Shown: piece after piece, positions 1 through 9,694 of the stretch
Layout: the number at the start of each line of letters is the position of its first letter
Numbering within the stretch: the first letter of the stretch is position 1
Assembly (NCBI GenBank): GCA_944319885.1
Contig: CALUFC010000006.1
Coordinates: forward strand, 29,246-93,245
DNA from: an uncultured Coriobacteriaceae bacterium
GTDB lineage: Bacteria > Actinomycetota > Coriobacteriia > Coriobacteriales > Coriobacteriaceae
Direction: 5' to 3'
DNA length: 64,000 nt
The notes under the pieces: model-generated
Database searches by the model: none
What the model was told of the DNA's origin: nothing
The model's input: the letters and a program-made list of their open reading frames with translations, nothing else
Program-made: the position numbers and the translations under genes

Positions 1-333
1 GACGCTCGCATACTTGTCGCGGTATGTCTCATCCTGTTCGTGGCGACTTACACCATCCCGCTCGGCCGTTATGATTTTGACGGCTTTGCGTGGCTTGGAT
101 TTCCCTCAGCTACATTTCGGTCGGGAGATTATTACCCTCTGATCCCCTATTGCTTTCTCTATCTTGCAGGAGCGCTGTCAGCTCGTTGGCATCATGAACG
201 AGGCAGCGGCTATCCTGCATGGATGTACAACGACGTCATTCCACCCCTTGCGGGTATCGGTCGTCACAGCTTGGCCATCTACCTTCTCCATCAACCGCTT
301 CTACTTCTGTTATGCACCGTCCTCTTGAGCTGA
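1..333 (+). CDS. Membrane acyltransferase, DUF1624/HGSNAT-like (3' part only)
   Basis: The frame is open from base 1, so the N-terminus lies outside the window and 110 residues are visible. They are strongly hydrophobic and end in a membrane helix carrying GRHSLAIYLLHQP. This matches the C-terminal signature of heparan-alpha-glucosaminide N-acetyltransferase-like (DUF1624) membrane proteins, which usually acylate a cell-envelope or sugar substrate; the substrate here is unknown. It is the only rightward protein gene in the window. Its TGA at 331-333 lies inside the 3' end of hflX, so the two genes converge with a 24-bp overlap. The family call rests on the C-terminal motif alone. Confidence 0.75.
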   Translation, partial: DARILVAVCLILFVATYTIPLGRYDFDGFAWLGFPSATFRSGDYYPLIPYCFLYLAGALSARWHHERGSGYPAWMYNDVIPPLAGIGRHSLAIYLLHQPLLLLLCTVLLS

Positions 334-1620
334 ACGGACTCCGAATGAAGTGAGCTGCGCCGCGATGCGTTGCGGAGCGCGGGCTATGATATGGTAGCCA
401 TCAGCTTCGAACGTCTCCACCATAACGGTGCCTTGGTCGTGAAGCATCGTCCGGAGCGCGCCTTCACGGTACGGCAAGAGCACGTCGAGTGCCACGTCTG
501 ACGCTGTCGCGGTACATGCGATCTGTTCACAGAGACCATCGATTCCAAATCCGGTTGCAGCGGAAACGAAGCAAGCCTCTCGATAGCGCATCTGAAGCAA
601 CGCAAGCTCGTCTGGAGGAAGAAGATCAACCTTGTTAAAGACGATAACAAGGGGAATATCGTGCGCATCGATTTCACGGAGCACATGGTCGACCGCGTTG
701 ATATGACGTTGATAATCATCATCTGAGGCATCGACCACAGAAAGAATGAGATCGGCATCGCAAACCTCAGAAAGCGTCGATTTAAACGCCTCGACTAAAC
801 CGTGCGGTAGCTTTTGAATGAAACCAACCGTATCGGTGATGGTGATCATTCTGCCACCAGGCAGTTTGAATGCGCGCGTTGTGGGGTCAAGCGTTGCGAA
901 AAGCTTGTCCTGTGCAAGGACAGAAGATCCAGTCAGCCTGTTGAGTAGGGAAGATTTCCCAGCATTCGTATAGCCAGCGAGCGCAACGCGGAAAGCAGGC
1001 GATGCCACGCGGCGTTTCGATTGAACTGATCGGCGCTTCTCCAATGCTCGTAATTCGCGCCTCAGCGAAGCGATGCGATTTCGAATTAAGCGGCGATCGA
1101 CCTCGAGCTGGCTTTCACCCTGTCCAAAGCGCGAACCGATACCGCCGCGCGTCTGCTCTTTTGCAAGATGACTCCACATGCCACGCAAACGAGGCAGAAG
1201 ATATTGCAGCTGGGCAAGCTGAACCTGGAGGCGCCCCTCGCGCGTCATAGCGTGCAAGCCAAAAATATCGAGAATCAGCGCCGTGCGGTCGATGATTTTG
1301 ACCGGTTCCCCTACCGTGCGCTCGAGATTGGACTGTTGAGAAGGAGTAAGATCGTCATCGAAGATAACGACATCCGCTTCAAGTTGACGAACCAACCTGC
1401 AAAGCTCCTCGACCTTCCCCGAGCCAATGAGCGTACGGGGATGAGGCCGATCTAATCGCTGCGTGATGCGCGCCACCTCACGTGCCCCAGCGGTCTCGGC
1501 AAGTCGACATAGCTCATCGAGCGAGCGCTCAGATGGCCACGTATCATCGTTGCGTTCAACACCAACAAGAACCGCCCGCTCTTCTTTTGGCGTAGTAGAT
1601 ACAAGCGGAAATCGAGACAT
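310..1620 (-). CDS. hflX: Ribosome-associated GTPase HflX
   Basis: A 436-residue GTPase of usual family length that binds the 50S subunit and rescues or splits stalled ribosomes. The N-terminal HflX domain includes the glycine-rich RGGIGSRFGQGESQLE stretch. It is followed by a coiled region and a G domain with GYTNAGKSSLLN (P-loop), DTVGF, NKVD and SAATG. The start at 1620 was chosen because an AAGGA sits just upstream and the residues after it begin the conserved N-terminus; it lies 4 bp after the miaA stop. Last gene of the rny-to-hflX run. Its 3' end overlaps the convergent acyltransferase gene and no terminator is visible between them. Confidence 0.95.
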   Translation of the reverse strand: MSRFPLVSTTPKEERAVLVGVERNDDTWPSERSLDELCRLAETAGAREVARITQRLDRPHPRTLIGSGKVEELCRLVRQLEADVVIFDDDLTPSQQSNLERTVGEPVKIIDRTALILDIFGLHAMTREGRLQVQLAQLQYLLPRLRGMWSHLAKEQTRGGIGSRFGQGESQLEVDRRLIRNRIASLRRELRALEKRRSVQSKRRVASPAFRVALAGYTNAGKSSLLNRLTGSSVLAQDKLFATLDPTTRAFKLPGGRMITITDTVGFIQKLPHGLVEAFKSTLSEVCDADLILSVVDASDDDYQRHINAVDHVLREIDAHDIPLVIVFNKVDLLPPDELALLQMRYREACFVSAATGFGIDGLCEQIACTATASDVALDVLLPYREGALRTMLHDQGTVMVETFEADGYHIIARAPQRIAAQLTSFGVRSAQEDGA

Positions 1621-1624
1621 GTCC

Positions 1625-2542
1625 TTACACCTCGATTCCAGCAAGGATGGCCTGTGCAGCAGCATCGATGGAGCACGCATCCATATCGATCCACGTGATG
1701 CGCTCATCACGGCGAAACCACGAAAGCTGGCGTTTTGCATAGCGGCGCGAGCGCATCTTAATGAGGTCAACCGCCGCTTCGAAGGATATCAAGCCATTGA
1801 GATAGTCGATGAGCTCCTTATAACCGATTGCCTGCTGCGCCGTGAGCGCCTCTGCGAGCCCCCGGCCAACAAGGCAACGGACCTCATCAAGCAGGCCGCG
1901 CTCCATCATGAGATCAACGCGCTCGTCGATGCGCTGGTAGAGCACCGCGCGATCCATGGTTAGACCGAAATAACGCGTGGTATACCAAGGTTTGGGAGCA
2001 GAAAAACCCCGTTTCTGCTGAGCGTATGACACGCCTTCGTCATGCATCTCGAGTGCGCGGATCGTGCGCTTGACATTGTGCGGATGAATCTCAGCGGCGC
2101 TCGCGGGATCACGTTGAGCCAACAGGTCATGTAGGCCCTGTGCCCCGAGTTTTCGAGCCAGCTTATCATAGTGTCGGCGAGATGAGGAATCGACCTCGCC
2201 TGACGGGAAGGACATATCATCAAGCGCGGCACGGAGATACAAACCGGTTCCGCCGCAGACAACAGGAAGCTTCCCGTCATGGATCAAGCTGTCGATGCAT
2301 AGCCTGGCATCATGCTGAAAGAGCGCGGCAGAATACGGGGTACCGGGATCGACAACATCGACCATGAGCAAAGGTACGGGACGCTCTTCCTGCGGGGTCT
2401 TTGCGGTACCGATGTCCATACCCCGATAGACCTGCATCGAATCGGCGGAAACAACACTTGTATCAAGCTGAAGCGCTACGCAATCGGCAACGGCACTTTT
2501 ACCAACTGCCGTGGGACCAACGATGGCAACAGCATCGATCAT
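1625..2542 (-). CDS. miaA: tRNA dimethylallyltransferase MiaA
   Basis: 305 residues. Transfers a dimethylallyl group to N6 of A37 in tRNAs reading UNN codons, the substrate step for MiaB. The N-terminal P-loop is GPTAVGKS, followed by the conserved DSMQVYRGMDIGTAKP-like segment and the VGGTGLYL-type motif (here VCGGTGLYLRA). The ATG at 2542 forms an ATGA overlap with the miaB stop, which decides the start and suggests translational coupling. Having miaB and miaA adjacent places both steps of ms2i6A37 synthesis in one operon. Confidence 0.96.
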   Translation of the reverse strand: MIDAVAIVGPTAVGKSAVADCVALQLDTSVVSADSMQVYRGMDIGTAKTPQEERPVPLLMVDVVDPGTPYSAALFQHDARLCIDSLIHDGKLPVVCGGTGLYLRAALDDMSFPSGEVDSSSRRHYDKLARKLGAQGLHDLLAQRDPASAAEIHPHNVKRTIRALEMHDEGVSYAQQKRGFSAPKPWYTTRYFGLTMDRAVLYQRIDERVDLMMERGLLDEVRCLVGRGLAEALTAQQAIGYKELIDYLNGLISFEAAVDLIKMRSRRYAKRQLSWFRRDERITWIDMDACSIDAAAQAILAGIEV

Positions 2543-3897
2543 CGTGGGTCGCTCGCCAACTGACCGGAAAGATACCATGTACGAGCCGTATCGATATCGA
2601 CGTCTACGATACGACCAAGATATGCATCAACGGAAACGCCATCGGGCAAAGGCGCGTGAACGGTCTGGTTCTTAGGACTCTTGCCTTGCAGCATATGAGG
2701 GTTCTTTTTCGACGTTCCCTCAACCAGCACAGGAACACGCCGCCCACGCTCGATTTGATTGAACGCATAGGCGGTATCTTCGATCACGGAAACGAGCCGA
2801 TCGAAGCGATCGAGAATGACATCACGCGGGGTGTCATCGGGAATGCGTGCGGCAGGCGTACCTTCGCGACGCGAGTAGATGAAGGTGAATGCCTGGGCAT
2901 AGCCCACCTCGCGCGCAAGCGAGAGCGTTTCCAAAAAGTCTTCCTCGGTCTCACCGGGAAATCCAACGATGATGTCGGTAGTCAGAGCGATTTCGGGTAT
3001 ACGCTCGCGCACGCTACGAACGAGCGCAAGGTAGTCCTCGCGCGTGTAGCGCCGGTTCATCTCACGAAGAATTCTCGTCGACCCCGATTGAACGGCGAGG
3101 TGCAGATGAGGCATGACGGCAGGTACGTCTGCCATGGCAGCAATGGTTTCGGGCAGCAAATCCTTGGGATGAGACGATGTGAAACGGATTCGTTCGACAC
3201 CGGTGTCGCCAACGGCTCGTAAGAGCTCAGCGAACCGCGGAGCTCCGTAGCGATCGCGTCCATAGGAGTTGACGTTCTGGCCAAGGAGCGTGACTTCGCG
3301 CACGCCGGAACGAGCCAGACCAGTCACCTCATCGACGATCTCCTCGAACACGCGGCTCTTCTCCCTGCCGCGCACATAGGGAACGATGCAGTAGCTGCAA
3401 AAGTTATTGCATCCCGTCATGATGGGAACCCAAGCATGATAGGACGTGGCACGATGCCAAGGCATGGTTGTCGCAGAACCCGTTGCATCCTCGGCGGTCA
3501 AAACATGCCGCTCATCATCTTCGAACGCAGCCTCGATCAGCTCGGATACATGCGCTATCGCATGCGTACCGAAGATCACATCGACGTTATCTACATTTAC
3601 GAGCAGGCCATCGCCGTCGCGCTGCGCGATGCACCCGCCAACAGCGATGACGCGCTTGCCCGATGGAGGTTGCGGGAGGCTTTTACAGGAGTTGCACTGG
3701 CCATAGAGCCGCTGGTCCGCCGCTTCGCGAACACAGCAGGTCATGAATATGACGATATCCGCATCCGCCGGATCTGAAACCGAGAGACATCCGCATGCAT
3801 CAAGTTCGCCGCTCACTCGTTCGGAGTCATGAAGGTTCATCTGACAACCGAACGTACGGATGAAATAGGTTTTTCCCTGCAGGGCGCGCGTGGACAT
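2539..3897 (-). CDS. miaB: tRNA-2-methylthio-N6-dimethylallyladenosine synthase MiaB
   Basis: 452-residue radical SAM methylthiotransferase. The N-terminal UPF0004 domain carries the three auxiliary-cluster cysteines (FGCQMN, MTCCVRE, VGGCIAQ). The radical SAM cluster motif is CNNFCSYC, and a C-terminal TRAM region ends the protein. It adds a methylthio group to i6A37 made by MiaA, whose gene follows with a 4-bp overlap. The start at 3897 has a strong GGAGGGG upstream; earlier in-frame codons lack family-like sequence. Distinct from the two paralogues in this window, rimO and mtaB. Confidence 0.96.
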   Translation of the reverse strand: MSTRALQGKTYFIRTFGCQMNLHDSERVSGELDACGCLSVSDPADADIVIFMTCCVREAADQRLYGQCNSCKSLPQPPSGKRVIAVGGCIAQRDGDGLLVNVDNVDVIFGTHAIAHVSELIEAAFEDDERHVLTAEDATGSATTMPWHRATSYHAWVPIMTGCNNFCSYCIVPYVRGREKSRVFEEIVDEVTGLARSGVREVTLLGQNVNSYGRDRYGAPRFAELLRAVGDTGVERIRFTSSHPKDLLPETIAAMADVPAVMPHLHLAVQSGSTRILREMNRRYTREDYLALVRSVRERIPEIALTTDIIVGFPGETEEDFLETLSLAREVGYAQAFTFIYSRREGTPAARIPDDTPRDVILDRFDRLVSVIEDTAYAFNQIERGRRVPVLVEGTSKKNPHMLQGKSPKNQTVHAPLPDGVSVDAYLGRIVDVDIDTARTWYLSGQLASDPR

Positions 3898-3910
3898 ATG
3901 CTCTCCCCTC

Positions 3911-4231
3911 CTATGCTGCAGGGTAGGCATCGTCGATGTGCTCGATACGATCCGAGCCGGACATCGAAAGCGGATGGACATAGACCGCGAGCCGGATCGC
4001 GGTTCGCGACTCGCCGTTGATGAGAATATCGGAGAACGTGGGGGCACAGGAGATGTCAAAGCCCGTGGGGATGAGGAAGCCGCGCGCGATGGCCATGGCC
4101 TTGATCGCCTGATTGACGGCACCCGCACCCACGCATTGCATGTTGACGGGCACGCCATCTTTCACCATACCGGCGATGGCTCCAGCAACCGATGCCGGAG
4201 ACGACTTACTCGAGACCTTCAGATATTCCAT
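3911..4231 (-). CDS. spoVS: Stage V sporulation protein S-like (Alba-fold) protein
   Basis: 106 residues, slightly longer than the usual 86-90, with the extra residues at the C-terminus. The sequence MEYLKVSSKSSPASVAGAI and the GAGAVNQAIKA block are almost invariant in SpoVS. The family has an Alba-like nucleic-acid-binding fold; in Bacillus, spoVS mutation affects late sporulation, but homologues are common in bacteria that do not sporulate. No sporulation genes occur in this window. AGGAG lies 4 bases before the ATG. It sits 13 bp before miaB and 75 bp after the GHKL ATPase gene, a neighbourhood like Bacillus rny-ymdB-spoVS-miaB. The molecular role is not known. Confidence 0.93.
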   Translation of the reverse strand: MEYLKVSSKSSPASVAGAIAGMVKDGVPVNMQCVGAGAVNQAIKAMAIARGFLIPTGFDISCAPTFSDILINGESRTAIRLAVYVHPLSMSGSDRIEHIDDAYPAA

Positions 4232-4306
4232 GATACTCCTGCGAATATAGTTCAGATAATGTGCAGCTCTTTGAGCTTACCGTAAGGTTGAGACCGGCAC
4301 AAGAAA

Positions 4307-5389
4307 TCATTCTTCCTTGGCTACCTCGAAGGTAATAGTGATCCGATCATGGCCCACACGGACCTTTGGATCAGCGGTTGTAGATAAGTAATACTTCGAG
4401 GCGAGCTCGGAAAAGTCGCGCTCAACAGCTCGTGAGAATGCAGCGATATCTTCACGCGAGATCTTGAGTCCGCGACGATCACGGGCAAGATCAACCGGTT
4501 TTTGCGAAGACGGCTTGGTGCGCTCGCGCAACAGGCGCGCCGACACGCTGCGCAGCGGCTTGATCGTACCGCTGAGAATGCGATGGGCGGTACGCTCGGA
4601 GATCTCTATACCGATCGAGCGGGCGATATCGATAAAATCCTGAGCGTCGGTGGCAAGTCCAAGGCGATCAACGACCGGTAACACAGAAGGGTCATCCACG
4701 AACAGCATCTGCGTGGCGTCTACCGCGGTATTCGCATGGGAATAGAGCGTCGCGGCGATTTCGGTCGGTGTGCCCAGATAGACATCGCACCCATGAAGCT
4801 CATCGAGTGCGACGGCGCAAGCAGCGCGAATGATGTTATGGGGCCCGCGAACAAGGTGAAAGGCGCCCGCATCATCTTTTTCAACCTCGGGCCAGGTGGA
4901 TTGATCGGCACGCTCGGGGAGCACCGAGACATCGGCGCGAACGACAAATGCCGAGCCAAGTCCAGTATCCGAGGAGACCACGCGCGCTTCACGCACATTC
5001 TGGCGAATCGAAAAGAGGGCCATACCACGACCGTGCACGCCCCATCGATCCATCTTCATGCTCTCAAGCTTCGACGTGACGCGGGCCTCGAAGATCGCAT
5101 CATGCATATCGACGGGAACTCCGCAGCCATCATCAAAAAAAAGGAGCGTACGCTCAGAATCGCTGCGGCTCGTTGCGAGGTACAGGCGTTTTGCACCGGC
5201 ATCGCGCGCGTTGCGCAGCATCTCGATCACAATATCCTCTACATGCTGGATATCATGCTTGGCCTGACGACGCTCCGCCTCCGAGACACGCAAACGAACA
5301 TATCCTTCACCAAGGTTCTCCTCAACTCTGAGGTTACCCTCGCCGGTCATGGAAGCGATGAAGGATATGAGTTCGTTTGCGTCGGACAT
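4307..5389 (-). CDS. GHKL-family ATPase, MutL N-domain-like, unknown role
   Basis: 360 residues. Bergerat-fold motifs are clear: N box EMLRNARDAGA (about 57-67), G1 box DDGCGVP (86-92) and G2 box GVHGRGMALFSI (117-128). A TSK at 105-107 lies between G1 and G2, the arrangement seen in MutL (DNGCG, TSK, GFRGEAL). The remaining 230 residues match nothing I can name, and the MutL C-terminal dimerisation/endonuclease domain is not evident. The gene lies 5 bp after the rny stop and before spoVS, so it is probably co-transcribed with RNase Y. It could act as an ATP-dependent clamp or switch. A histidine kinase is unlikely because no H-box or sensor is present. Confidence 0.75.
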   Translation of the reverse strand: MSDANELISFIASMTGEGNLRVEENLGEGYVRLRVSEAERRQAKHDIQHVEDIVIEMLRNARDAGAKRLYLATSRSDSERTLLFFDDGCGVPVDMHDAIFEARVTSKLESMKMDRWGVHGRGMALFSIRQNVREARVVSSDTGLGSAFVVRADVSVLPERADQSTWPEVEKDDAGAFHLVRGPHNIIRAACAVALDELHGCDVYLGTPTEIAATLYSHANTAVDATQMLFVDDPSVLPVVDRLGLATDAQDFIDIARSIGIEISERTAHRILSGTIKPLRSVSARLLRERTKPSSQKPVDLARDRRGLKISREDIAAFSRAVERDFSELASKYYLSTTADPKVRVGHDRITITFEVAKEE

Positions 5390-5394
5390 AGAAG

Positions 5395-6945
5395 CTACTT
5401 CGCGATATCGACCGCGCGACTCTCGCGGATAACAACGACGCGAACCTGACCGGGATACTCCATCTCTTCCTCGATCTGGTGCGCGATGTCATGCGCGAGG
5501 ACGGTGGATTGGGCGTCGGAGATCTTATCGGGCTGCACCATAACGTGGATCTCGCGACCCGCCTGCATGGCATAGGTCCGCTCGACACCGTCGTGAGCGT
5601 TTGCGATCTCCTCAAGTTTCTCAAGGCGCTTGATGTAGTTCTCGGCAGATTCACGCCGCGCGCCCGGACGAGACGCGGAGATGGCATCGGCAGCCATCAC
5701 GAGCACGGCAAGCACGGAGTCGGGGTCGACATCGCCATGATGGGCTTCGATTGCATGGACGATGAAGGGCTTTTCACCATATCGACGGGCAAGGTCGGCG
5801 CCAATCACCGCATGCGGGCCCTCAACATCATGGTCGATGGCCTTGCCGAGGTCGTGAAGCAGGCCGGCACGACGGGCGATCTTGGCATCGAGTCCCAGCT
5901 CGGAGGCCATGATGCCGCAAAGCTCGGCAACCTCGCGGGAATGATTGAGGACGTTCTGTCCGAACGAGGTACGGTACCGGAGCGCACCAAGCGTCTTGAT
6001 GATCTCGGGATGGAGGTCATGAATGCCCGTATCAAACGCCGCCTGCTCGCCGGCTTCGCGCACGCGCTGCTGCACGAGATCGGAAGCCTTTTGATACATC
6101 TCCTCGATGCGCGCGGGATGAATGCGGCCGTCGGCGATGAGATTCTCGAGCGCGACGCGCGCCGTCTCGCGACGAACGGGATCGAAGCTCGAGAGCACCA
6201 CCGTTTCAGGCGTATCGTCGATAACGAGGTTCACGCCCGACACCTGCTCGAACGTGCGGATGTTGCGCCCCTCGCGGCCGATGATGCGGCCCTTCAAATC
6301 ATCCGACGGGATATGCACCGAGGTAACAGTGACCTCAGCGGTATGATCTGCCGCGCAACGCTGGATGGCTAGCGAGATGATCTCCTGGGCAGTCTTATGG
6401 CACTCAGCCTTAACCTGTTGCTCGGACTCGCGAATAATAGCCGCTGCCTCGTGCGTCACCTCGCCACGAACCTTGTCGAGAAGCTCTTGATGTGCGTCCT
6501 CACGCGTGAGGTCGGAGATGCGCTCGAGTTCGGCGGTCTGCTTGCTTACGAGTTCCTCGAGTTCACGGCTGCGCTTCTCAACCTGACCTGCTTGGCTCGA
6601 AAGCTGATGCTCGCGCTTGTCGAGCGCATCGTTACGACGGTCAAGCGACTCCTCGCGCTGCATCATCCTGTTCTCAAGCGTGCGAAGCTCGCGCTTGCGC
6701 TGCTTCTCTTCCGCCTCGGCGGCCTGCTTGCTTTGGATGATCTCCTCTTTCGCTTCGAGAAGCGCTTCTTTCTTCAAGGTCTCTGCCTGTCGCTGCGCGT
6801 CGCCGAGCAGTTGATCGGCCTGTGCGCGCGCCGACTCAAGACGCGAGTCGGCTTCACGAAGGCTTCCCTGCTTAGCGGTGCGCATAGCGATCACGGCAGC
6901 GATGGCACCGACAACCAGGCCAACGATACCGATTACGATCTCCAT
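5395..6945 (-). CDS. rny: Ribonuclease Y
   Basis: 516 residues. Membrane-anchored endoribonuclease that initiates mRNA decay. Order: one N-terminal transmembrane helix ([20 protein letters not shown]), a long charged coiled coil to about residue 200, a KH domain ([16 protein letters not shown]), then an HD domain with the metal-binding pair HDLGK. The start at 6945 is favoured over an upstream GTG because AAGGAG lies 5 bases before this ATG and would overlap the GTG. RNase Y together with RNase J is a Firmicutes-like set, also found in deep-branching Actinobacteria. A promoter and a terminator-like hairpin both precede it. Confidence 0.96.
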   Translation of the reverse strand: MEIVIGIVGLVVGAIAAVIAMRTAKQGSLREADSRLESARAQADQLLGDAQRQAETLKKEALLEAKEEIIQSKQAAEAEEKQRKRELRTLENRMMQREESLDRRNDALDKREHQLSSQAGQVEKRSRELEELVSKQTAELERISDLTREDAHQELLDKVRGEVTHEAAAIIRESEQQVKAECHKTAQEIISLAIQRCAADHTAEVTVTSVHIPSDDLKGRIIGREGRNIRTFEQVSGVNLVIDDTPETVVLSSFDPVRRETARVALENLIADGRIHPARIEEMYQKASDLVQQRVREAGEQAAFDTGIHDLHPEIIKTLGALRYRTSFGQNVLNHSREVAELCGIMASELGLDAKIARRAGLLHDLGKAIDHDVEGPHAVIGADLARRYGEKPFIVHAIEAHHGDVDPDSVLAVLVMAADAISASRPGARRESAENYIKRLEKLEEIANAHDGVERTYAMQAGREIHVMVQPDKISDAQSTVLAHDIAHQIEEEMEYPGQVRVVVIRESRAVDIAK

Positions 6946-6969
6946 GTCCACTCCTTATCAATGCTCAAG

Positions 6970-7000
6970 ACAAAAAAGACTGCTCGACATAGTCGAGCAG
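6970..7000 (-). terminator. Intrinsic terminator / possible attenuator before rny
   Basis: Perfect 9-bp stem (6980-6988 with 6992-7000, loop of 3) followed on the minus strand by a run of six T (complement of 6972-6977). It stops transcripts coming from recA-recX. It also lies downstream of a good promoter at 7096-7124 and only about 15 bases before the rny ribosome binding site, so it may control rny. Confidence 0.85.
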
Positions 7001-7095
7001 GACATTTGCGTGGTATGGTCCCCGCAATGAATATCTCATGTGTTATATCGATCTCATCTACGATGAGCGCATATCACAAAACAAATGACATATTC

Positions 7096-7124
7096 ATCCT
7101 ACGTGGAAGATTCACGGGTGTCAA
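7096..7124 (-). promoter_or_regulatory. Predicted promoter upstream of rny
   Basis: Minus-strand -35 TTGACA (7119-7124), 17-bp spacer and -10 TAGGAT (7096-7101). It begins 35 bp after the recX stop. The predicted transcript starts near 7089, runs about 118 nt to the terminator at 6970-7000, and would continue into rny if that terminator is passed. A small hairpin (7053-7058 with 7062-7067) lies within this leader. Confidence 0.7.
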
Positions 7125-7158
7125 TTGTAAGGAGCACATCAAACCACCAGCTTCGTGC

Positions 7159-7827
7159 CTATGAATCGGCATCGATTCGATCACGCGCAGCTTGAGAGGC
7201 AATTGCGTACTCAAATCCCTTTCCCATAAGAAATCGCATGAGCTTAGGATACGGATCGCGCTCGGGAATCCGTTTTCGCTCGAGCAGCGCCCGCGCCCGT
7301 TGAAGATCGTCTTCATGGGAAAAGTATGATTCAGGATAACCGGCGATCGTCGTAGGATCGATGCCTTTTCGCCGCAATTCAAGCTCGATCTTGCGCCTCC
7401 CCCAACCGCGCTGCAGGCGCTCTCGGATGAAGTACTCGCAAAAACGTTCGTTATTCAAGAAGCGATGCTGTCGTGCTTGCGCTATGGCCGATTCGATCGA
7501 GGCGCGACGGAATCCTGACCGAGCAAGCTTTTGCTCGACTTCACGTTCCGCATGATCGCGACGAGCCAGCATCTCAAGCGTTGCGGCATAGCATATCTGT
7601 TCGTCGAGTCCGAGGAGCCACTCCGAAAGCTCATGGAGCTCACATGGCACATCTGGAAGCTCCTTTCGAGCTGCACGCGCAACTCTGGGCGGAACCGAGT
7701 AGGCATGATCGACACCGGATGGCTCTATGAACCGAACGGTTGCAAGCGGCTTCTTTGATCGATACTGAGCAGCGAGTGATTCTGCGCGCTGGGGTAGCTC
7801 GATGGCGATGTCGGCAATACGCGGCAT
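7159..7827 (-). CDS. recX: Regulatory protein RecX
   Basis: 222 residues made of the tandem three-helix repeats typical of RecX, with the segments LARRDHAEREVEQKL and GWGRRKIELELRRKGI. RecX binds and modulates RecA filaments. It lies 3 bp after the recA stop and shares the recA promoter, so SOS induction should raise both. The N-terminal 60 residues are variable, as usual in the family. No internal defect is seen. Confidence 0.93.
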   Translation of the reverse strand: MPRIADIAIELPQRAESLAAQYRSKKPLATVRFIEPSGVDHAYSVPPRVARAARKELPDVPCELHELSEWLLGLDEQICYAATLEMLARRDHAEREVEQKLARSGFRRASIESAIAQARQHRFLNNERFCEYFIRERLQRGWGRRKIELELRRKGIDPTTIAGYPESYFSHEDDLQRARALLERKRIPERDPYPKLMRFLMGKGFEYAIASQAARDRIDADS

Positions 7828-7830
7828 GGC

Positions 7831-8913
<1,083 letters not shown>

Positions 8914-8942
8914 CTGCTTCCTCCTTGAACTGCGTTGATTTG

Positions 8943-8971
8943 ATACTAAACGAACAGCTGTTCGCGGTCAA
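8943..8971 (-). promoter_or_regulatory. recA promoter
   Basis: Minus-strand -35 TTGACC (8966-8971), exact 17-bp spacer and -10 TAGTAT (8943-8948), placed about 30 bp upstream of the recA ATG. The spacer is occupied by the LexA-type palindrome at 8951-8964. Confidence 0.82.
8951..8964. promoter_or_regulatory. LexA (SOS) operator
   Basis: Perfect palindrome CGAACAGCTGTTCG, which matches the Gram-positive/actinobacterial LexA box GAAC-N4-GTTC. It lies between the -35 and -10 elements of the recA promoter, so bound LexA would block RNA polymerase directly. Confidence 0.88.
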
Positions 8972-9200
8972 GAACGATATTGGAAGCATACAGCGCCCAT
9001 CTCACACATCGACAAGGACATCCAACACAGCAAGCAGTGAAGCTCACAAGGGATTCCGGCTCATCTAACACGGCGTGGCGCACGGAGAGCTTTTACGCCT
9101 TAATGCAGGTAGAAAGCGTGCGCTTAACATGGATACTCTGGCGAGAACCAAACCGGTGCAGCACGCCCTCCATAGAAGCCGCATGAAAAGAAGCGACGCA
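8972..9200. other. Intergenic region, recA promoter to cinA
   Basis: About 230 bp between the recA promoter and the cinA stop codon. I see no convincing gene, strong hairpin or T-tract in it. Short open frames here lack a ribosome binding site and family-like sequence. How the upstream cinA transcript ends is not visible. Confidence 0.5.
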
Positions 9201-9689
9201 TCATGAAGATTGCACACACGCGTCGATCATAAGCTGGAGCGCGGCGCAGGTTGCGGCCTCTCGAACGTCGTCCCGCGAACCGGAAAACACGAACCGTTGC
9301 ACGGTGACGCCCTGAAGCATCGCTCGTCCGAGGTACACCGTTCCCACAGGGTCGTCTTCGGTGCCGCCATCGGGCCCCGCGTAACCGGTAAGGCTCACCG
9401 CGATATCGGCGCCAAACAAGCGCCGAGCACCCTGCGCCATCTCATACGCGGTCTGTCGCGACACGGCGGTATATGTAGAAAGCGTTGCTTCGGAAACTCC
9501 GAGCACCCGATGCTTCACGGTGTCGGTATAGGTGACCGCCCCACCGTTCAATACCATGGATGCCCCCGGAATCGAGGCGATGGTCGCTGAAACCATACCG
9601 GCGGTAAGTGATTCGGCGGTTGCCAGAGACAGACCTCGTGCACGCGCCGCATAAACGAGGCTGCTCGCGAGCTCGATACGGTTTTCCAT
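9201..9689 (-). CDS. cinA: CinA C-terminal domain protein, nicotinamide-nucleotide amidase (PncC)
   Basis: 162 residues, the stand-alone CinA C-terminal domain without the N-terminal molybdopterin-binding-like half. The conserved segments AESLTAGMVSATIA and SLTGYAGPDGG, with G-T-V-Y near the end, identify the pyridine-nucleotide amidohydrolase that returns NMN to the NAD cycle. The start at 9689 is 5 bp after the pgsA stop. A position between pgsA and recA is common in Gram-positive bacteria, where cinA has been linked to competence; comEA-comEC are also present in this genome. Confidence 0.93.
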   Translation of the reverse strand: MENRIELASSLVYAARARGLSLATAESLTAGMVSATIASIPGASMVLNGGAVTYTDTVKHRVLGVSEATLSTYTAVSRQTAYEMAQGARRLFGADIAVSLTGYAGPDGGTEDDPVGTVYLGRAMLQGVTVQRFVFSGSRDDVREAATCAALQLMIDACVQSS

Positions 9690-9694
9690 GCCTG

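Noticed and set aside
8980..9186. Small plus-strand frame of 68 codons between recA and cinA
   Set aside because: No ribosome binding site, no recognisable sequence, and it starts just upstream of the recA promoter on the opposite strand.
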